Source: Alphaproteobacteria bacterium (GTDB taxonomy: Bacteria; Pseudomonadota; Alphaproteobacteria; Rs-D84). Taken from it: DNA of 64,000 nt. Position numbers and translations under genes: made by a program. The notes under the pieces are model-generated. The model made no database searches. It was not told where the DNA came from and worked only from the letters and a program-made list of their open reading frames with translations. The stretch is from positions 82,573 through 146,572 of the forward strand of contig JAFRSV010000002.1 in the NCBI GenBank assembly GCA_017427405.1, written 5' to 3'. This document shows, piece after piece, positions 56,305-64,000 of this stretch (positions within the stretch are counted from its first letter, which is position 1; the number at the start of each line of letters is the position of its first letter).

Positions 56305-58083
56305 ATGAAAGAAATAGATACAGAACAAGCGTTCAAACAAATAAAAAAACAAAATGGCGAGGCAGTTGCTAAGGTTTTGCGTAGCGAAGTATTATTAGAC
56401 ATTCCTAACCTTGCGCATATTTTAGAATTTGCCGGTAACGATCCAGAAAAAATAAAAGCCCTGGCACCTGTTATCCGGGAAATTTATAAAACACAAAACA
56501 CACCAGAATATCAAACAAATAAGACACCTTTGGAATTATTGAGCCAAGCTGGATATGATGCTTTTGTTGTTACAACAGAAAAACAAAAAAATTCAATAAA
56601 AAAATACTACAGATCTGGTGAGGAAATATGCACATTTCGTGACCCACATCGCCACGAAAATAATTATATGATTCATGCGGTTAAACGTGGTGCCGATAAG
56701 ATCCAACCATCAGATCATCCAGAACGTGAAGACGAGTACGGAACATCAGTTATATCGATACAAATTGCCAAGACAGGCGGTTTCATTTCAATCAAAAACC
56801 GTTACAACCATACTGTGAACAATCCGGATGCAACGTTTAATAATAACCCAGACAACATTATCCATGGTTTATCAAACTCGTTAAAAAAATATTTTAATGT
56901 AGAATTTAACACAACTGAAAATCCACTGCCGGACAATTATCGAATGGTAAATGATCAATTTGTGTATTTTAACCACGAAATAGAAAACACATATTTTGGT
57001 CCGGATTATTATTTCTCTGGCAGCACAATCACTAAACTGAATACCGGTTATGAAATTATGCTGGATTATTTCGTTTTAGATACAAGAACAGGCGAAGTAA
57101 AAGATGTTGTCGGAGTAAAAGGTTCAACACATAAAATTCTGCAAGGTTTATTAAAAAATAAAAAAATCAGCATTCGTACCAATCCAAACAATAAACATGA
57201 ACGTATGATATTTGCAGATGATGCACACGTATTAAGTTTTGAGAAAGGCACAATAACAGAATTAAATTTACCAGACATAAAAAGTATTGATGACAGTTTC
57301 TTAGCGTATACCCAAAATCTTAGAAAACTTTATGCACCAAAATTAGAAACTGTTGGCAATGAGTTTTTGTCATCAAACAAACAATTAACAGAACTTGATT
57401 TACCGTCTTTAAAAGAAGTTGGACATAATTTTGTATCGCGTAATGCGTTCATAAGAAAATTTAACGCACCACTTTTGGAAAAAACGGGGTCTTGTTTTTT
57501 GATGGAAAATCAGGGACTAACCAAATTGGAATTGCCATCATTGAAAGAACTTGCTGATTATTGTTTGAAAGACAACATCGCATTATCAAAACTTTATGTA
57601 CCAAAATTGGAAATCATAGGTCCTATTTCTTTGATGGAAAATGTTATGTTAACTGAATTGGATTTACCAAAAGTACGTGAAATTGGCGGTGGTGTTTTGA
57701 AAGCAAATAAAAACTTGGCACATTTACATGCGCCAAAGGTAGAAAAGATTGGCGACCATGTTATGCTTGAAAATCTAGGTTTAATAGAATTGAATCTACC
57801 TGCATTGCAGGAAGTCGGAGATAATTTTTTATCTGAAAATAGAAAATTAAAAAAATTTTATGCCCCGAAATTGAAAATAACAAAATGGCGGTTCCTCGCA
57901 AAAAATACAGAATTGACCGATTTTGTTGTAGCAAATGATGATATCCTTCATAAATACAACAAGCGATTGGTTATGATTCTTGCAAAAAATAAAATCAAAC
58001 AGAAACTGAAAAATGGCGTAAACGGTTTAATCAACATGGTTACAGCAGCGCGTAACACTAAAAGCGAACCAGCTAGAATATAG
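56305..58083 (+). CDS. BspA-like leucine-rich repeat protein
   Basis: 592 residues without a signal peptide. The N-terminal ~310 residues are an unrecognised mixed domain. From about 318 to 560 there are some ten 23-residue repeats of the LRR_5/BspA type in two alternating forms: ELDLPSLKEVGxxFLxxN and KLYAPKLExIGxxFLxxN. Such solenoids bind proteins or surfaces. The C-terminal 40 residues are basic. A TATAAT at 56275-56280 may give it its own start, 70 bp after the previous gene. A terminator follows. Confidence 0.82.
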   Translation: MKEIDTEQAFKQIKKQNGEAVAKVLRSEVLLDIPNLAHILEFAGNDPEKIKALAPVIREIYKTQNTPEYQTNKTPLELLSQAGYDAFVVTTEKQKNSIKKYYRSGEEICTFRDPHRHENNYMIHAVKRGADKIQPSDHPEREDEYGTSVISIQIAKTGGFISIKNRYNHTVNNPDATFNNNPDNIIHGLSNSLKKYFNVEFNTTENPLPDNYRMVNDQFVYFNHEIENTYFGPDYYFSGSTITKLNTGYEIMLDYFVLDTRTGEVKDVVGVKGSTHKILQGLLKNKKISIRTNPNNKHERMIFADDAHVLSFEKGTITELNLPDIKSIDDSFLAYTQNLRKLYAPKLETVGNEFLSSNKQLTELDLPSLKEVGHNFVSRNAFIRKFNAPLLEKTGSCFLMENQGLTKLELPSLKELADYCLKDNIALSKLYVPKLEIIGPISLMENVMLTELDLPKVREIGGGVLKANKNLAHLHAPKVEKIGDHVMLENLGLIELNLPALQEVGDNFLSENRKLKKFYAPKLKITKWRFLAKNTELTDFVVANDDILHKYNKRLVMILAKNKIKQKLKNGVNGLINMVTAARNTKSEPARI

Positions 58084-58164
58084 CTAAAGGTGGAATCAAA
58101 AAAAAGACCGGTGAAACCCAGTGGTTCAAAAAAATTAAAACTTTTTTTATTTTTTTTCAATTTT

Positions 58165-58185
58165 GTGCCCTTATGGGCACTTTTT
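58165..58185 (+). terminator. Terminator of the exoprotein operon
   Basis: GTGCCC/GGGCAC stem, TTAT loop, T5. Confidence 0.8.
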
Positions 58186-58344
58186 ATATCATATTGGGAT
58201 AAAAACTATTACAGGGATATAGTAAATTATCAAAAAATGGCGGATTTCTGCGTTTTTTGTGTGCAAAGCAGTTTTTACACGGTAGGATTATACCTGGGTT
58301 GAGACAAAAAGCCAACCGATAACCAAAAAACAAAAGGATAAAAG

Positions 58345-58638
58345 ATGTTAAAACAATCAAATCTGTTCAAACAGTTTCAGGTTTGGATGGAAAATAAAGG
58401 TTATGCAAAAACAACCAAGTCAAATAAGCCAAGCACTATCGCAGATTATTCGTCATCGTTTTTGAGAATCTGCGCTTGGGAATCAAAAACACCTGAACAA
58501 GTTGCGGAATCTATTTCAACGATATTACCGCAATATACAATCGGCGAACACAGTGCACGTGGTCGTATGAAAAGTCGTGCGGTTCGGTGCAGTATAGCCG
58601 CTTACTCTAGATTTTTACATGAAACACAGGTGGCATAA
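58345..58638 (+). CDS. Orphan SAM-like (recombinase core-binding) domain protein
   Basis: 97 residues. FKQFQVWMENKGYAKTTKSNKPSTIADYSSSFLRICAWE has the look of the N-terminal SAM-like domain of tyrosine recombinases, but no catalytic domain follows. It may be a truncated recombinase or an accessory factor. AAAAGGATAAAAG precedes the ATG. The stop and the next ATG overlap by 1 bp (TAATG). Confidence 0.55.
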   Translation: MLKQSNLFKQFQVWMENKGYAKTTKSNKPSTIADYSSSFLRICAWESKTPEQVAESISTILPQYTIGEHSARGRMKSRAVRCSIAAYSRFLHETQVA

Positions 58639-58964
58639 TGACAAAAATTGCTGAATTAAACGATAGGTTGCGTCAAAACATATTCTGTCCCGGTAAGAAT
58701 AAAGTTGTTATCACATCAGGGGTAGCAACTTTATTACTTGTTGACAGAATGGATCTGTTCAAGAAAATCAGTGAATTTAATAATTTCAATAAAAGCAACG
58801 ATCCATACCAGGAACACGACTTTGGCCGTATTGAACACAATGGAATAAACTATTTTTTTAAGATAGATTATTACGATACATCAATGGAATATGGATCCAA
58901 TGATCCAAGTAACCCAGATATCACAACACGTGTTTTGACGATTATGCGTGCCGATGAATACTAA
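58638..58964 (+). CDS. DUF3768 family protein
   Basis: 108 residues. AELNDRLRQNIFCPGKNKVVITSGVATL, then DPYQEHDFGRIEHNGINYFFKIDYYD, then DPSNPDITTRVLTIMRADEY are the conserved blocks of DUF3768. The family is frequent on alphaproteobacterial plasmids and integrative elements; its function is unknown. It marks this region as an element of alphaproteobacterial origin. Confidence 0.85.
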   Translation: MTKIAELNDRLRQNIFCPGKNKVVITSGVATLLLVDRMDLFKKISEFNNFNKSNDPYQEHDFGRIEHNGINYFFKIDYYDTSMEYGSNDPSNPDITTRVLTIMRADEY

Positions 58965-58981
58965 ACCAAAAGGACGATGAT

Positions 58982-59122
58982 ATGAATTGCACATGTTTTA
59001 AATTGGTTGCCAATGGGATTACTTTACCTGAAATATATTTTAGATATGACCAAGCATGCCAAGCCAGACAAAAATTAAAAGATAATAATATTGCGATGTC
59101 TGTAAATATAATTAATGCATAA
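58982..59122 (+). CDS. Very small protein, 46 residues
   Basis: An open frame with AAAAGGACGATGAT before its ATG. The product starts MNCTCFKLVANG and has three cysteines and a helical middle. It lies 17 bp after the DUF3768 gene and just before a terminator, so it is probably the last gene of that transcript. No function can be given. Confidence 0.5.
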   Translation: MNCTCFKLVANGITLPEIYFRYDQACQARQKLKDNNIAMSVNIINA

Positions 59123-59127
59123 AAAAG

Positions 59128-59155
59128 ACCACCAAGATAAAAATTGGTGGTTTTT
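59128..59155 (+). terminator. Terminator after the DUF3768 operon
   Basis: ACCACCAA/TTGGTGGT stem with T5, right after the stop at 59122. Confidence 0.85.
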
Positions 59156-59206
59156 AATTACTGTGTTCAAAGTTGACCCAGGATTGCCCCGATTTGAACG
59201 GGTGTA

Positions 59207-59920
59207 TCATTTATCACTTTTTGAATTTTCGTGATTCTGGATCTGATTCTGTGATTCTGAATCAGGCTTTTGTAATGGACCAAATTTTTCTTCCAAAGCC
59301 GATTTGAATGCCTGTTTTTCTTCTGCACCCCATTGTACTTTGCCTTCTTCCTGTTCGAACTTCTTTTGTCTGGCTTCCTTGGCTTTGCGTTTCTGTTCTG
59401 CTATTGCTTCTTTCTTTTTGCGTTTTTTGAAACTGTCCTTATCTTCGATCGTCATGTATTTTGGCCAAATTGGATCTATAGCGTACCAATGATTGTTGCT
59501 GATAGGGGAATAATAACAGAAGCCGGACAATTTGGATCGTTCTGCCAATCTCAGCGTTCGGTCATCTGTTATACCCAGATGTTGTTTATACAAATTCTTT
59601 ATGAACCGGTAAGCAAAGATGTCTACTGGTTGACGACGAACGTCATCAAACAATATTCGGTATAAAGTTTTATATGACAAGTATTTACATACATCCTTTG
59701 TGATACAATGTTCCAGCGCAGTTAAGATGCCATAATTAACACCACAATTCGCAGCATTAGTGATAAAATTATCCATCCGTTTTCTCAAATCACGATAAAG
59801 CAGATAACCTTTATTTTCTACATCATCAGTGACACGCAGAACATTTTCATGAAGCCTTGCCTGATATTTTTCAGGATTTTCAACAAAGGGTGCCATCCAT
59901 TCCATGTTAATCGTTTTCAT
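59207..59920 (-). CDS. Hypothetical replication-module protein
   Basis: 237 residues. The N-terminal part is helical with aromatic residues (GILTALEHCI, YLSYKTLYRIL). Residues ~165-215 form a highly charged coiled coil (KKRKKKEAIAEQKRKAKEARQ), and the end is Gln/Ser/Asn-rich. Its start overlaps the end of the SF3 helicase gene by 14 bp, so the two are coupled. It could be a replication accessory or DNA-binding factor; no family recognised. Confidence 0.6.
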   Translation of the reverse strand: MKTINMEWMAPFVENPEKYQARLHENVLRVTDDVENKGYLLYRDLRKRMDNFITNAANCGVNYGILTALEHCITKDVCKYLSYKTLYRILFDDVRRQPVDIFAYRFIKNLYKQHLGITDDRTLRLAERSKLSGFCYYSPISNNHWYAIDPIWPKYMTIEDKDSFKKRKKKEAIAEQKRKAKEARQKKFEQEEGKVQWGAEEKQAFKSALEEKFGPLQKPDSESQNQIQNHENSKSDK

Positions 59921-61268
59921 TTCTCAAGCCCCTTTTCCAACAAATATGTTCAAATTCTGGTGTGCCTTCGAAAAAACGTGCTAAACTTTTGCGAAGTCCT
60001 TCGTGACTGATTTTTTCGTTTGTCTCATCCTTTGTTCCGACGTCATTGTATCGTTCCAAAATAGCCAAATATTGTTCACCAGTTACTGCAAAATGCCTTG
60101 TCGAACAATTGTTATAAAAAATCTCATCGATTAACCCGTCATGCTTGAAAGAATCCAATGCTGTTTTAATCGCGTCTTTGCGTTCCGAAGAAAGAATTTG
60201 TTTGCTAAATGTATCTTTGACGCAAGCGTATATATCATGTGGTGCAAATGTTATACGTGCTGTCAAGGTTCTTTCATCTTCCCGATTAACAAACCCCAAT
60301 TTATCGGTCATAAATGTGATAATGTTTGATATTGCCAGTGGATTCATACGGTTTTCATTATAAATCGAAACAATATCATACAAATCATAATAATGGTCGA
60401 AAGTTGGTAACGAATTAAAAATATCGGTAATTATTTTGTTCAGCGTTCCCGGTGCCAATGGACGTCCGTTTAATCTGTCGCCAAATTTAACAACCGATAC
60501 ACGACGCTGTTTCAAACTGATTAGATCGTTTGAAGTAAAGATGTTGTTCGTGTTAACGTAAAAGTTCACCGGTCTCTTGTTCTTTGGGTTAATTTCGACA
60601 TTGCCACCATTAACGATGGTTAATAACAATTCACGATCAATATCTGTTGGTTTCACTTCATCAAAATAATTCAAATGGCTTTTCCAAACCTGTTCTTCGT
60701 GAACCGCTTCCAAAAGCTTTCCTGTTTGGGCTTTAAACACCGTTCCAAACTGGGATTCCACGTCACAAATAGCTTTTGCCGTAGCAGATTTACCGTTACG
60801 TGCGATCCCATTGAAAAAGACACAGGTCTTATCATTTTCCAAGATTTCACTGTCACGCGAATACTTCAGCTGCATAAGAAAACAGACCAACGCCAAATAG
60901 CTGTTTTCATCGACGATGTTGAGACGATATAGATTATCGACCAATTTATCAAGATCCGGAACTGAATCAACTTTCGCATGTTCAATGTTTCGCTGTATCT
61001 GTTCCTGATAAAGCTCGTTCTTTTTGCGCTCAATTTTATCAGCAATACGTTCAATTGCCTTTGGTTTTTGCTCGATATTCCAAGCGACCCTTGCTGTTCC
61101 ATTACGTTCAGTACCATCATCGTCCTTGTACATAATTGGATCAGATTCAAAGGTTTTCATTATAACATCGTACGCGTTAGCTTGATTAAATTCGATGTTG
61201 TTCTTTGCACAATACAAAGCAATAGCTTCTTCATGTTCGTGCCTAGCAGAGACTTTTACGTTTGACAT
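59907..61268 (-). CDS. SF3-type replicative helicase
   Basis: 453 residues. Walker A FFNGIARNGKSATAK (about 154-168), Walker B LNYFDEV, and motif C VNTNNIFTSND are the superfamily 3 pattern of phage, plasmid and viral replication helicases (P4/D5 or Rep type). The N-terminal ~120 residues are not a recognisable primase. A final basic winged-helix-like part may bind DNA. GAAAGGAAATAAG precedes the ATG. It is the likely replication initiator of the element. Confidence 0.82.
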   Translation of the reverse strand: MSNVKVSARHEHEEAIALYCAKNNIEFNQANAYDVIMKTFESDPIMYKDDDGTERNGTARVAWNIEQKPKAIERIADKIERKKNELYQEQIQRNIEHAKVDSVPDLDKLVDNLYRLNIVDENSYLALVCFLMQLKYSRDSEILENDKTCVFFNGIARNGKSATAKAICDVESQFGTVFKAQTGKLLEAVHEEQVWKSHLNYFDEVKPTDIDRELLLTIVNGGNVEINPKNKRPVNFYVNTNNIFTSNDLISLKQRRVSVVKFGDRLNGRPLAPGTLNKIITDIFNSLPTFDHYYDLYDIVSIYNENRMNPLAISNIITFMTDKLGFVNREDERTLTARITFAPHDIYACVKDTFSKQILSSERKDAIKTALDSFKHDGLIDEIFYNNCSTRHFAVTGEQYLAILERYNDVGTKDETNEKISHEGLRKSLARFFEGTPEFEHICWKRGLRNEND

Positions 61269-61298
61269 TTTACTTATTTCCTTTCATTAAGTTAAAGC

Positions 61299-61348
61299 AA
61301 CCCCCAGAAGTATCGGACGCCGTTTGGAAGGCATACTTTCTGGGGGTT
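61299..61348. promoter_or_regulatory. Long hairpin upstream of the SF3 helicase gene
   Basis: AACCCCCAGAAGTAT (61299-61313) is complementary to 61333-61348 with one extra T. It is the main structure in the 353 bp gap 61269-61621, together with a smaller GGTCCC/GGGACC hairpin at 61582-61605. It lies 31 bp before the helicase start codon. It may be an attenuator, a terminator of the upstream gene, or part of a replication origin. Confidence 0.5.
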
Positions 61349-61621
61349 CATTGTTGAAACCTGTAAAAAGTCGAATCCAAACCATCTCCGAACCATGTTA
61401 ACCAGTGCCTTTTTTTTCAACAATGCCGGTTAAATGGTATAAAATTTCGTCACATCTGCGTTTTGCCGTTTTGTTACATTGCGCCAGGTTGCCCTGACAA
61501 TATATAGAACTGTTAAAAACGCAAATTCTTTTGAACTTTTTATTACTCCTGGTGATTTTTTTTTGTTAATTTAATTTTTGTCTGGTCCCAGGTCTTACCC
61601 CGGGACCGTTTATTAGCCGAT

Positions 61622-62275
61622 TCAAAATCCAACATTCGATTGGCTGCCCAACATGAAGGTGTCACGGATACGTTTGCGTAATGATTTCAATTCTTCCAAC
61701 ACGATGACCAAATCATAATGCCTGCATAAATAATCAGTCACTATGACTTCTTTCATCATTACACCGCTGTTTTCGTACAAATCGGCAAACTCAGTGTTTA
61801 GATATTCATCTTTTGCTGCGACAAAGATCCAATCCAAGTCATATTCACTCAAATAGTCACCCCACCAATCCCCATCACGTAATATGTTGAGAATCGTTTG
61901 ATCTTCTTTGGTTGTTGGAACATAATGGATGTCAACCAATTCCTTTGCATGAGCCAAAGATTCTGTGGTTGGTACAGATGGCTCAAACATGTTTTTGCAC
62001 CATAAAAAAGTTTCAACAAATTCTTTACGTGCAAATACCGGGATCATATCGAACTGACATTCCCGAAACGGATAAAAATCCTTATCTGTTACGGGTAAAC
62101 AATCAAGATTTTGAATCATATCCAATGCTGTTTTTGCCGTTACTTGTTTTGTACCTTTCGATACGATTTCAAAATCAAGATAGTCGCCAAATTGATCGTT
62201 CAACTTGGTGACTTTTTGATTAAATAAGTCCAGAATCATGTTCGTGAACTTATATTCTTTCTTTTCTTCTGCCAT
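61622..62275 (-). CDS. Hypothetical acidic protein
   Basis: 217 residues, acidic, without signal peptide. It contains WWGDYLSEYDLDWIFVAAKDEYLN and a helical end. AAGGAGAAAACC precedes the ATG. First gene of the leftward replication module. The gap to the next gene (62276-62632) holds nothing I can support. No family recognised. Confidence 0.6.
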   Translation of the reverse strand: MAEEKKEYKFTNMILDLFNQKVTKLNDQFGDYLDFEIVSKGTKQVTAKTALDMIQNLDCLPVTDKDFYPFRECQFDMIPVFARKEFVETFLWCKNMFEPSVPTTESLAHAKELVDIHYVPTTKEDQTILNILRDGDWWGDYLSEYDLDWIFVAAKDEYLNTEFADLYENSGVMMKEVIVTDYLCRHYDLVIVLEELKSLRKRIRDTFMLGSQSNVGF

Positions 62276-62632
62276 GGTTTTCTCCTTAGGTTGTTTTGAT
62301 TAATTTTTGTTGCAAAAGGCACCGACGCAAAACGCGATATAGCTGCTCCGAATATCTAATGCTGTTAGTTTTTTTTTGATAACCCAAACAATCGCCAAGA
62401 TTATCCTTTGACAAAACACAAAAATGATATATGATTAAACTGTATCAAGGTTTCATCACATATTTCTTAATATGTTTTGATTTCGAAAGAGGGGGTGCTG
62501 TTTTTTGCGCTCCTTTTTTTATTTGTTTATTCATCATTAATTATAGTGCGCAAAATTGCACCTGTCGAGCTATGGCTACTAATAATTTGGATAGCAAAGA
62601 TTCAATTCCACAGTGGCTTTGAGGCCGGTTTT

Positions 62633-63373
62633 TTAAAAAGCCGTAAGGTGCTTTTTTTGAAAATTTTGTATTATAAAATCGTACTTTGGTCTATTATGTT
62701 CAAATAAATTCCCTACATATTTATTGATTTCGCGAATCGTGTAGATATTACGACCCCCTTTCTTAATATATCTAGGAAAGTAAACACTGTTTTTGTTGTT
62801 GCCTTTCGTTGAACACCAGTCACGCTGTATGCGATTCCAATATTTTATTTCAGATTTTTTGATACCAAAATATTTTATCAATTCATTAGCGTCAATATCT
62901 CTGTTTTTGAAGGATTTTTGAAAAACGATAGGTTTATCTTTGCCTTGACGATTCATCTTTAAATAAAAAATAGGTTTTGCTTGTTGGGTGTAACGATAAT
63001 AATTTTCATAATATATTGTGTTTCTTTCCTTGTCGGACATTTTACATTTCGTATCATCTATAAATTTGCCTGTATAAAACCAACATGAATTATCATTTGT
63101 CCAGTGTTTATCTCGTTCATCGGGTGTAAATTCAAAAGATTTATTGCGTAATACATCGGTATGTTGTTTGTGTTTGATACAAAAACGCTGGATATTTTGT
63201 GTCAAATTTTTCGCGACATTTTGTTGCAACTCTGATAATAAAAAATGTGGCATATGAATTCTGGTGCGTATTTCGCTAAGATATTCTGGCTTTGTAATAA
63301 TTATTTTAAAATCATCAATATCATATTGTTCAATTCTGTATGTTATTCGCATATGGTAACCTGTTTTTATCAC
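62633..63373 (-). CDS. Hypothetical protein, possible DNA-binding
   Basis: 246 residues (ATG 63352 is an alternative start). Basic, rich in Lys, Asn and Tyr. The last third (YFGIKKSEIKYWNRIQRDWC, then YIKKGGRNIYTIREINKYVG) resembles a helix-turn-helix of the excisionase/MerR layout. Placed between the integrase and the replication genes. The gap 63374-63687 holds no supported gene. Function unknown. Confidence 0.55.
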   Translation of the reverse strand: MIKTGYHMRITYRIEQYDIDDFKIIITKPEYLSEIRTRIHMPHFLLSELQQNVAKNLTQNIQRFCIKHKQHTDVLRNKSFEFTPDERDKHWTNDNSCWFYTGKFIDDTKCKMSDKERNTIYYENYYRYTQQAKPIFYLKMNRQGKDKPIVFQKSFKNRDIDANELIKYFGIKKSEIKYWNRIQRDWCSTKGNNKNSVYFPRYIKKGGRNIYTIREINKYVGNLFEHNRPKYDFIIQNFQKKHLTAF

Positions 63374-63687
63374 ATATATTTTGCATAATGGTTATTACAA
63401 ACGCAAGATTTTGTTATCAGAGGGTGGAATTTTGCATTTGTTGATACGTTTTTTTTTATTAGTTGCTATTTTGGCATAGATTATTATTTTTTATTATTTT
63501 AGTGGGAAGAAAAAATTAATATTTTATATATAAATCAATAAGTTACGGGATTTTTGGCTTGGGGTTTTTGCAACAATTGAAAGGGGAGGAGACATCGATA
63601 GTGGTGAAAAACCTATTGAATTCGGTGTGTGTGGATGATGCAAAATGTCCCTAAAGCGCGTTTTTTTTGTGTTTTTACCAGCGCAGG

Positions 63688-64000
63688 TTATTTATTCGCC
63701 ATGATAATTTTCCATTGGTCAAATTCAGGTTGTAAAAAGTCATAACACAGTTTATCGGCTTGGACCTTGATTTTTTGCAAATCGTGGTTGGAATATGATT
63801 GTTGACGTGTGCTTCGACCTTCCCAACCGATAATATCGTTGATAAATGTTTCTGGAACCGCTTTTGATTCCAAACACAAATTGGCATTTTTACGCAATGA
63901 GTGGAAATCCAATTTATGTGGGTTGTTTTTGGTTATGCCGATGTCGTTGATGTATTTAATAAATCCACGTGTGGTGAACTTATTATTATATTGGCCTGAA
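63688..64000 (-). CDS. Tyrosine recombinase, C-terminal part (runs off the window)
   Basis: The minus strand is open from the window edge to a stop at 63688, about 103 residues. It contains DFHSLRKNAN (the H-x-L-R box of tyrosine recombinases), then IIGWEGRSTRQQSYSN. There the Trp takes the place of the third catalytic His, as in Cre, and the Tyr is the nucleophile. It is probably the integrase of the 48-64 kb element and marks that its end is near or beyond the window edge. Confidence 0.78.
   Translation of the reverse strand, partial: SGQYNNKFTTRGFIKYINDIGITKNNPHKLDFHSLRKNANLCLESKAVPETFINDIIGWEGRSTRQQSYSNHDLQKIKVQADKLCYDFLQPEFDQWKIIMANK

Noticed and set aside
59165-59206. tRNA remnant with a T-arm-like GTTCAAATC on the minus strand
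   Set aside because: Only one stem-loop fits; the acceptor end and the rest of a tRNA are missing, and there is no CCA.

Overview
The window looks like chromosome of a Gram-negative bacterium, most likely an uncultured, host-associated alphaproteobacterium; I cannot name the species. The evidence is lipid A biosynthesis (lpxK, lpxC), lipoprotein export (lolC/lolD), an AsmA protein, a PagL-like outer-membrane enzyme, an initiator tRNA with the C1/A72 mismatch, a Met tRNA of alphaproteobacterial type and a DUF3768 protein. Core genes use many GCG, CCG and GTG codons and are tightly packed. The accessory stretches are visibly more AT-rich.

Layout. 1-3.1 kb is the end of an integrated element abutting tRNA-fMet: the start of a secreted protein gene, an invertible promoter segment, a DNA invertase and a large serine recombinase. 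3.2-20 kb is mostly core: lrgAB, acyltransferase-lpxK-lpxC, four R64-type thin-pilus genes (pilO-P-Q-R-like), gyrB, a HhH glycosylase, ung and a PagL-like gene. 20.05-24.42 kb is a small island in a tRNA-Met gene, with an AAA ATPase plus a small putative nuclease and an integrase carrying an excisionase-like N-terminus. 24.9-46 kb is core again: a T-box-controlled aspS, asmA, uvrB, tsaE, an FtsA-Rpe fusion, ftsQ, a secretin-like lipoprotein, lolCD and several small unknown genes. 46-64 kb is accessory: regulators, a cytosine methyltransferase with an NgoFVII-type nuclease, a second invertase with its own invertible promoter, an operon for large secreted and leucine-rich-repeat proteins, an SF3 helicase replication module and the end of another tyrosine recombinase.

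The most interesting system is a pair of near-identical phase-variation switches about 51 kb apart. Each has an Mpi/Pin-type invertase (17 differences in 199 residues) next to a 143-144 bp segment bounded by inverted AACGAT/ATCGTT cores. The conserved inner block lies in opposite orientation relative to the invertase in the two copies. The mobile part carries a -35 box and the fixed flank carries a -10 box, always with 17 bp spacing when joined. As read, the left copy is OFF for its secreted-protein gene and the right copy is ON for the exoprotein operon (TTGAAA-17-AATAAT).

Other points: the ATPase/nuclease pair could be an uncharacterised phage-defence module. The aspS leader folds into a textbook T-box antiterminator whose variable base matches the G73 of tRNA-Asp, unusual for this group. 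FtsA and ribulose-phosphate epimerase are one polypeptide. Several tRNA 3' ends are split at the same T-loop position by 78-89 bp inserts. Two palindromic intergenic repeat families are spread through the core.
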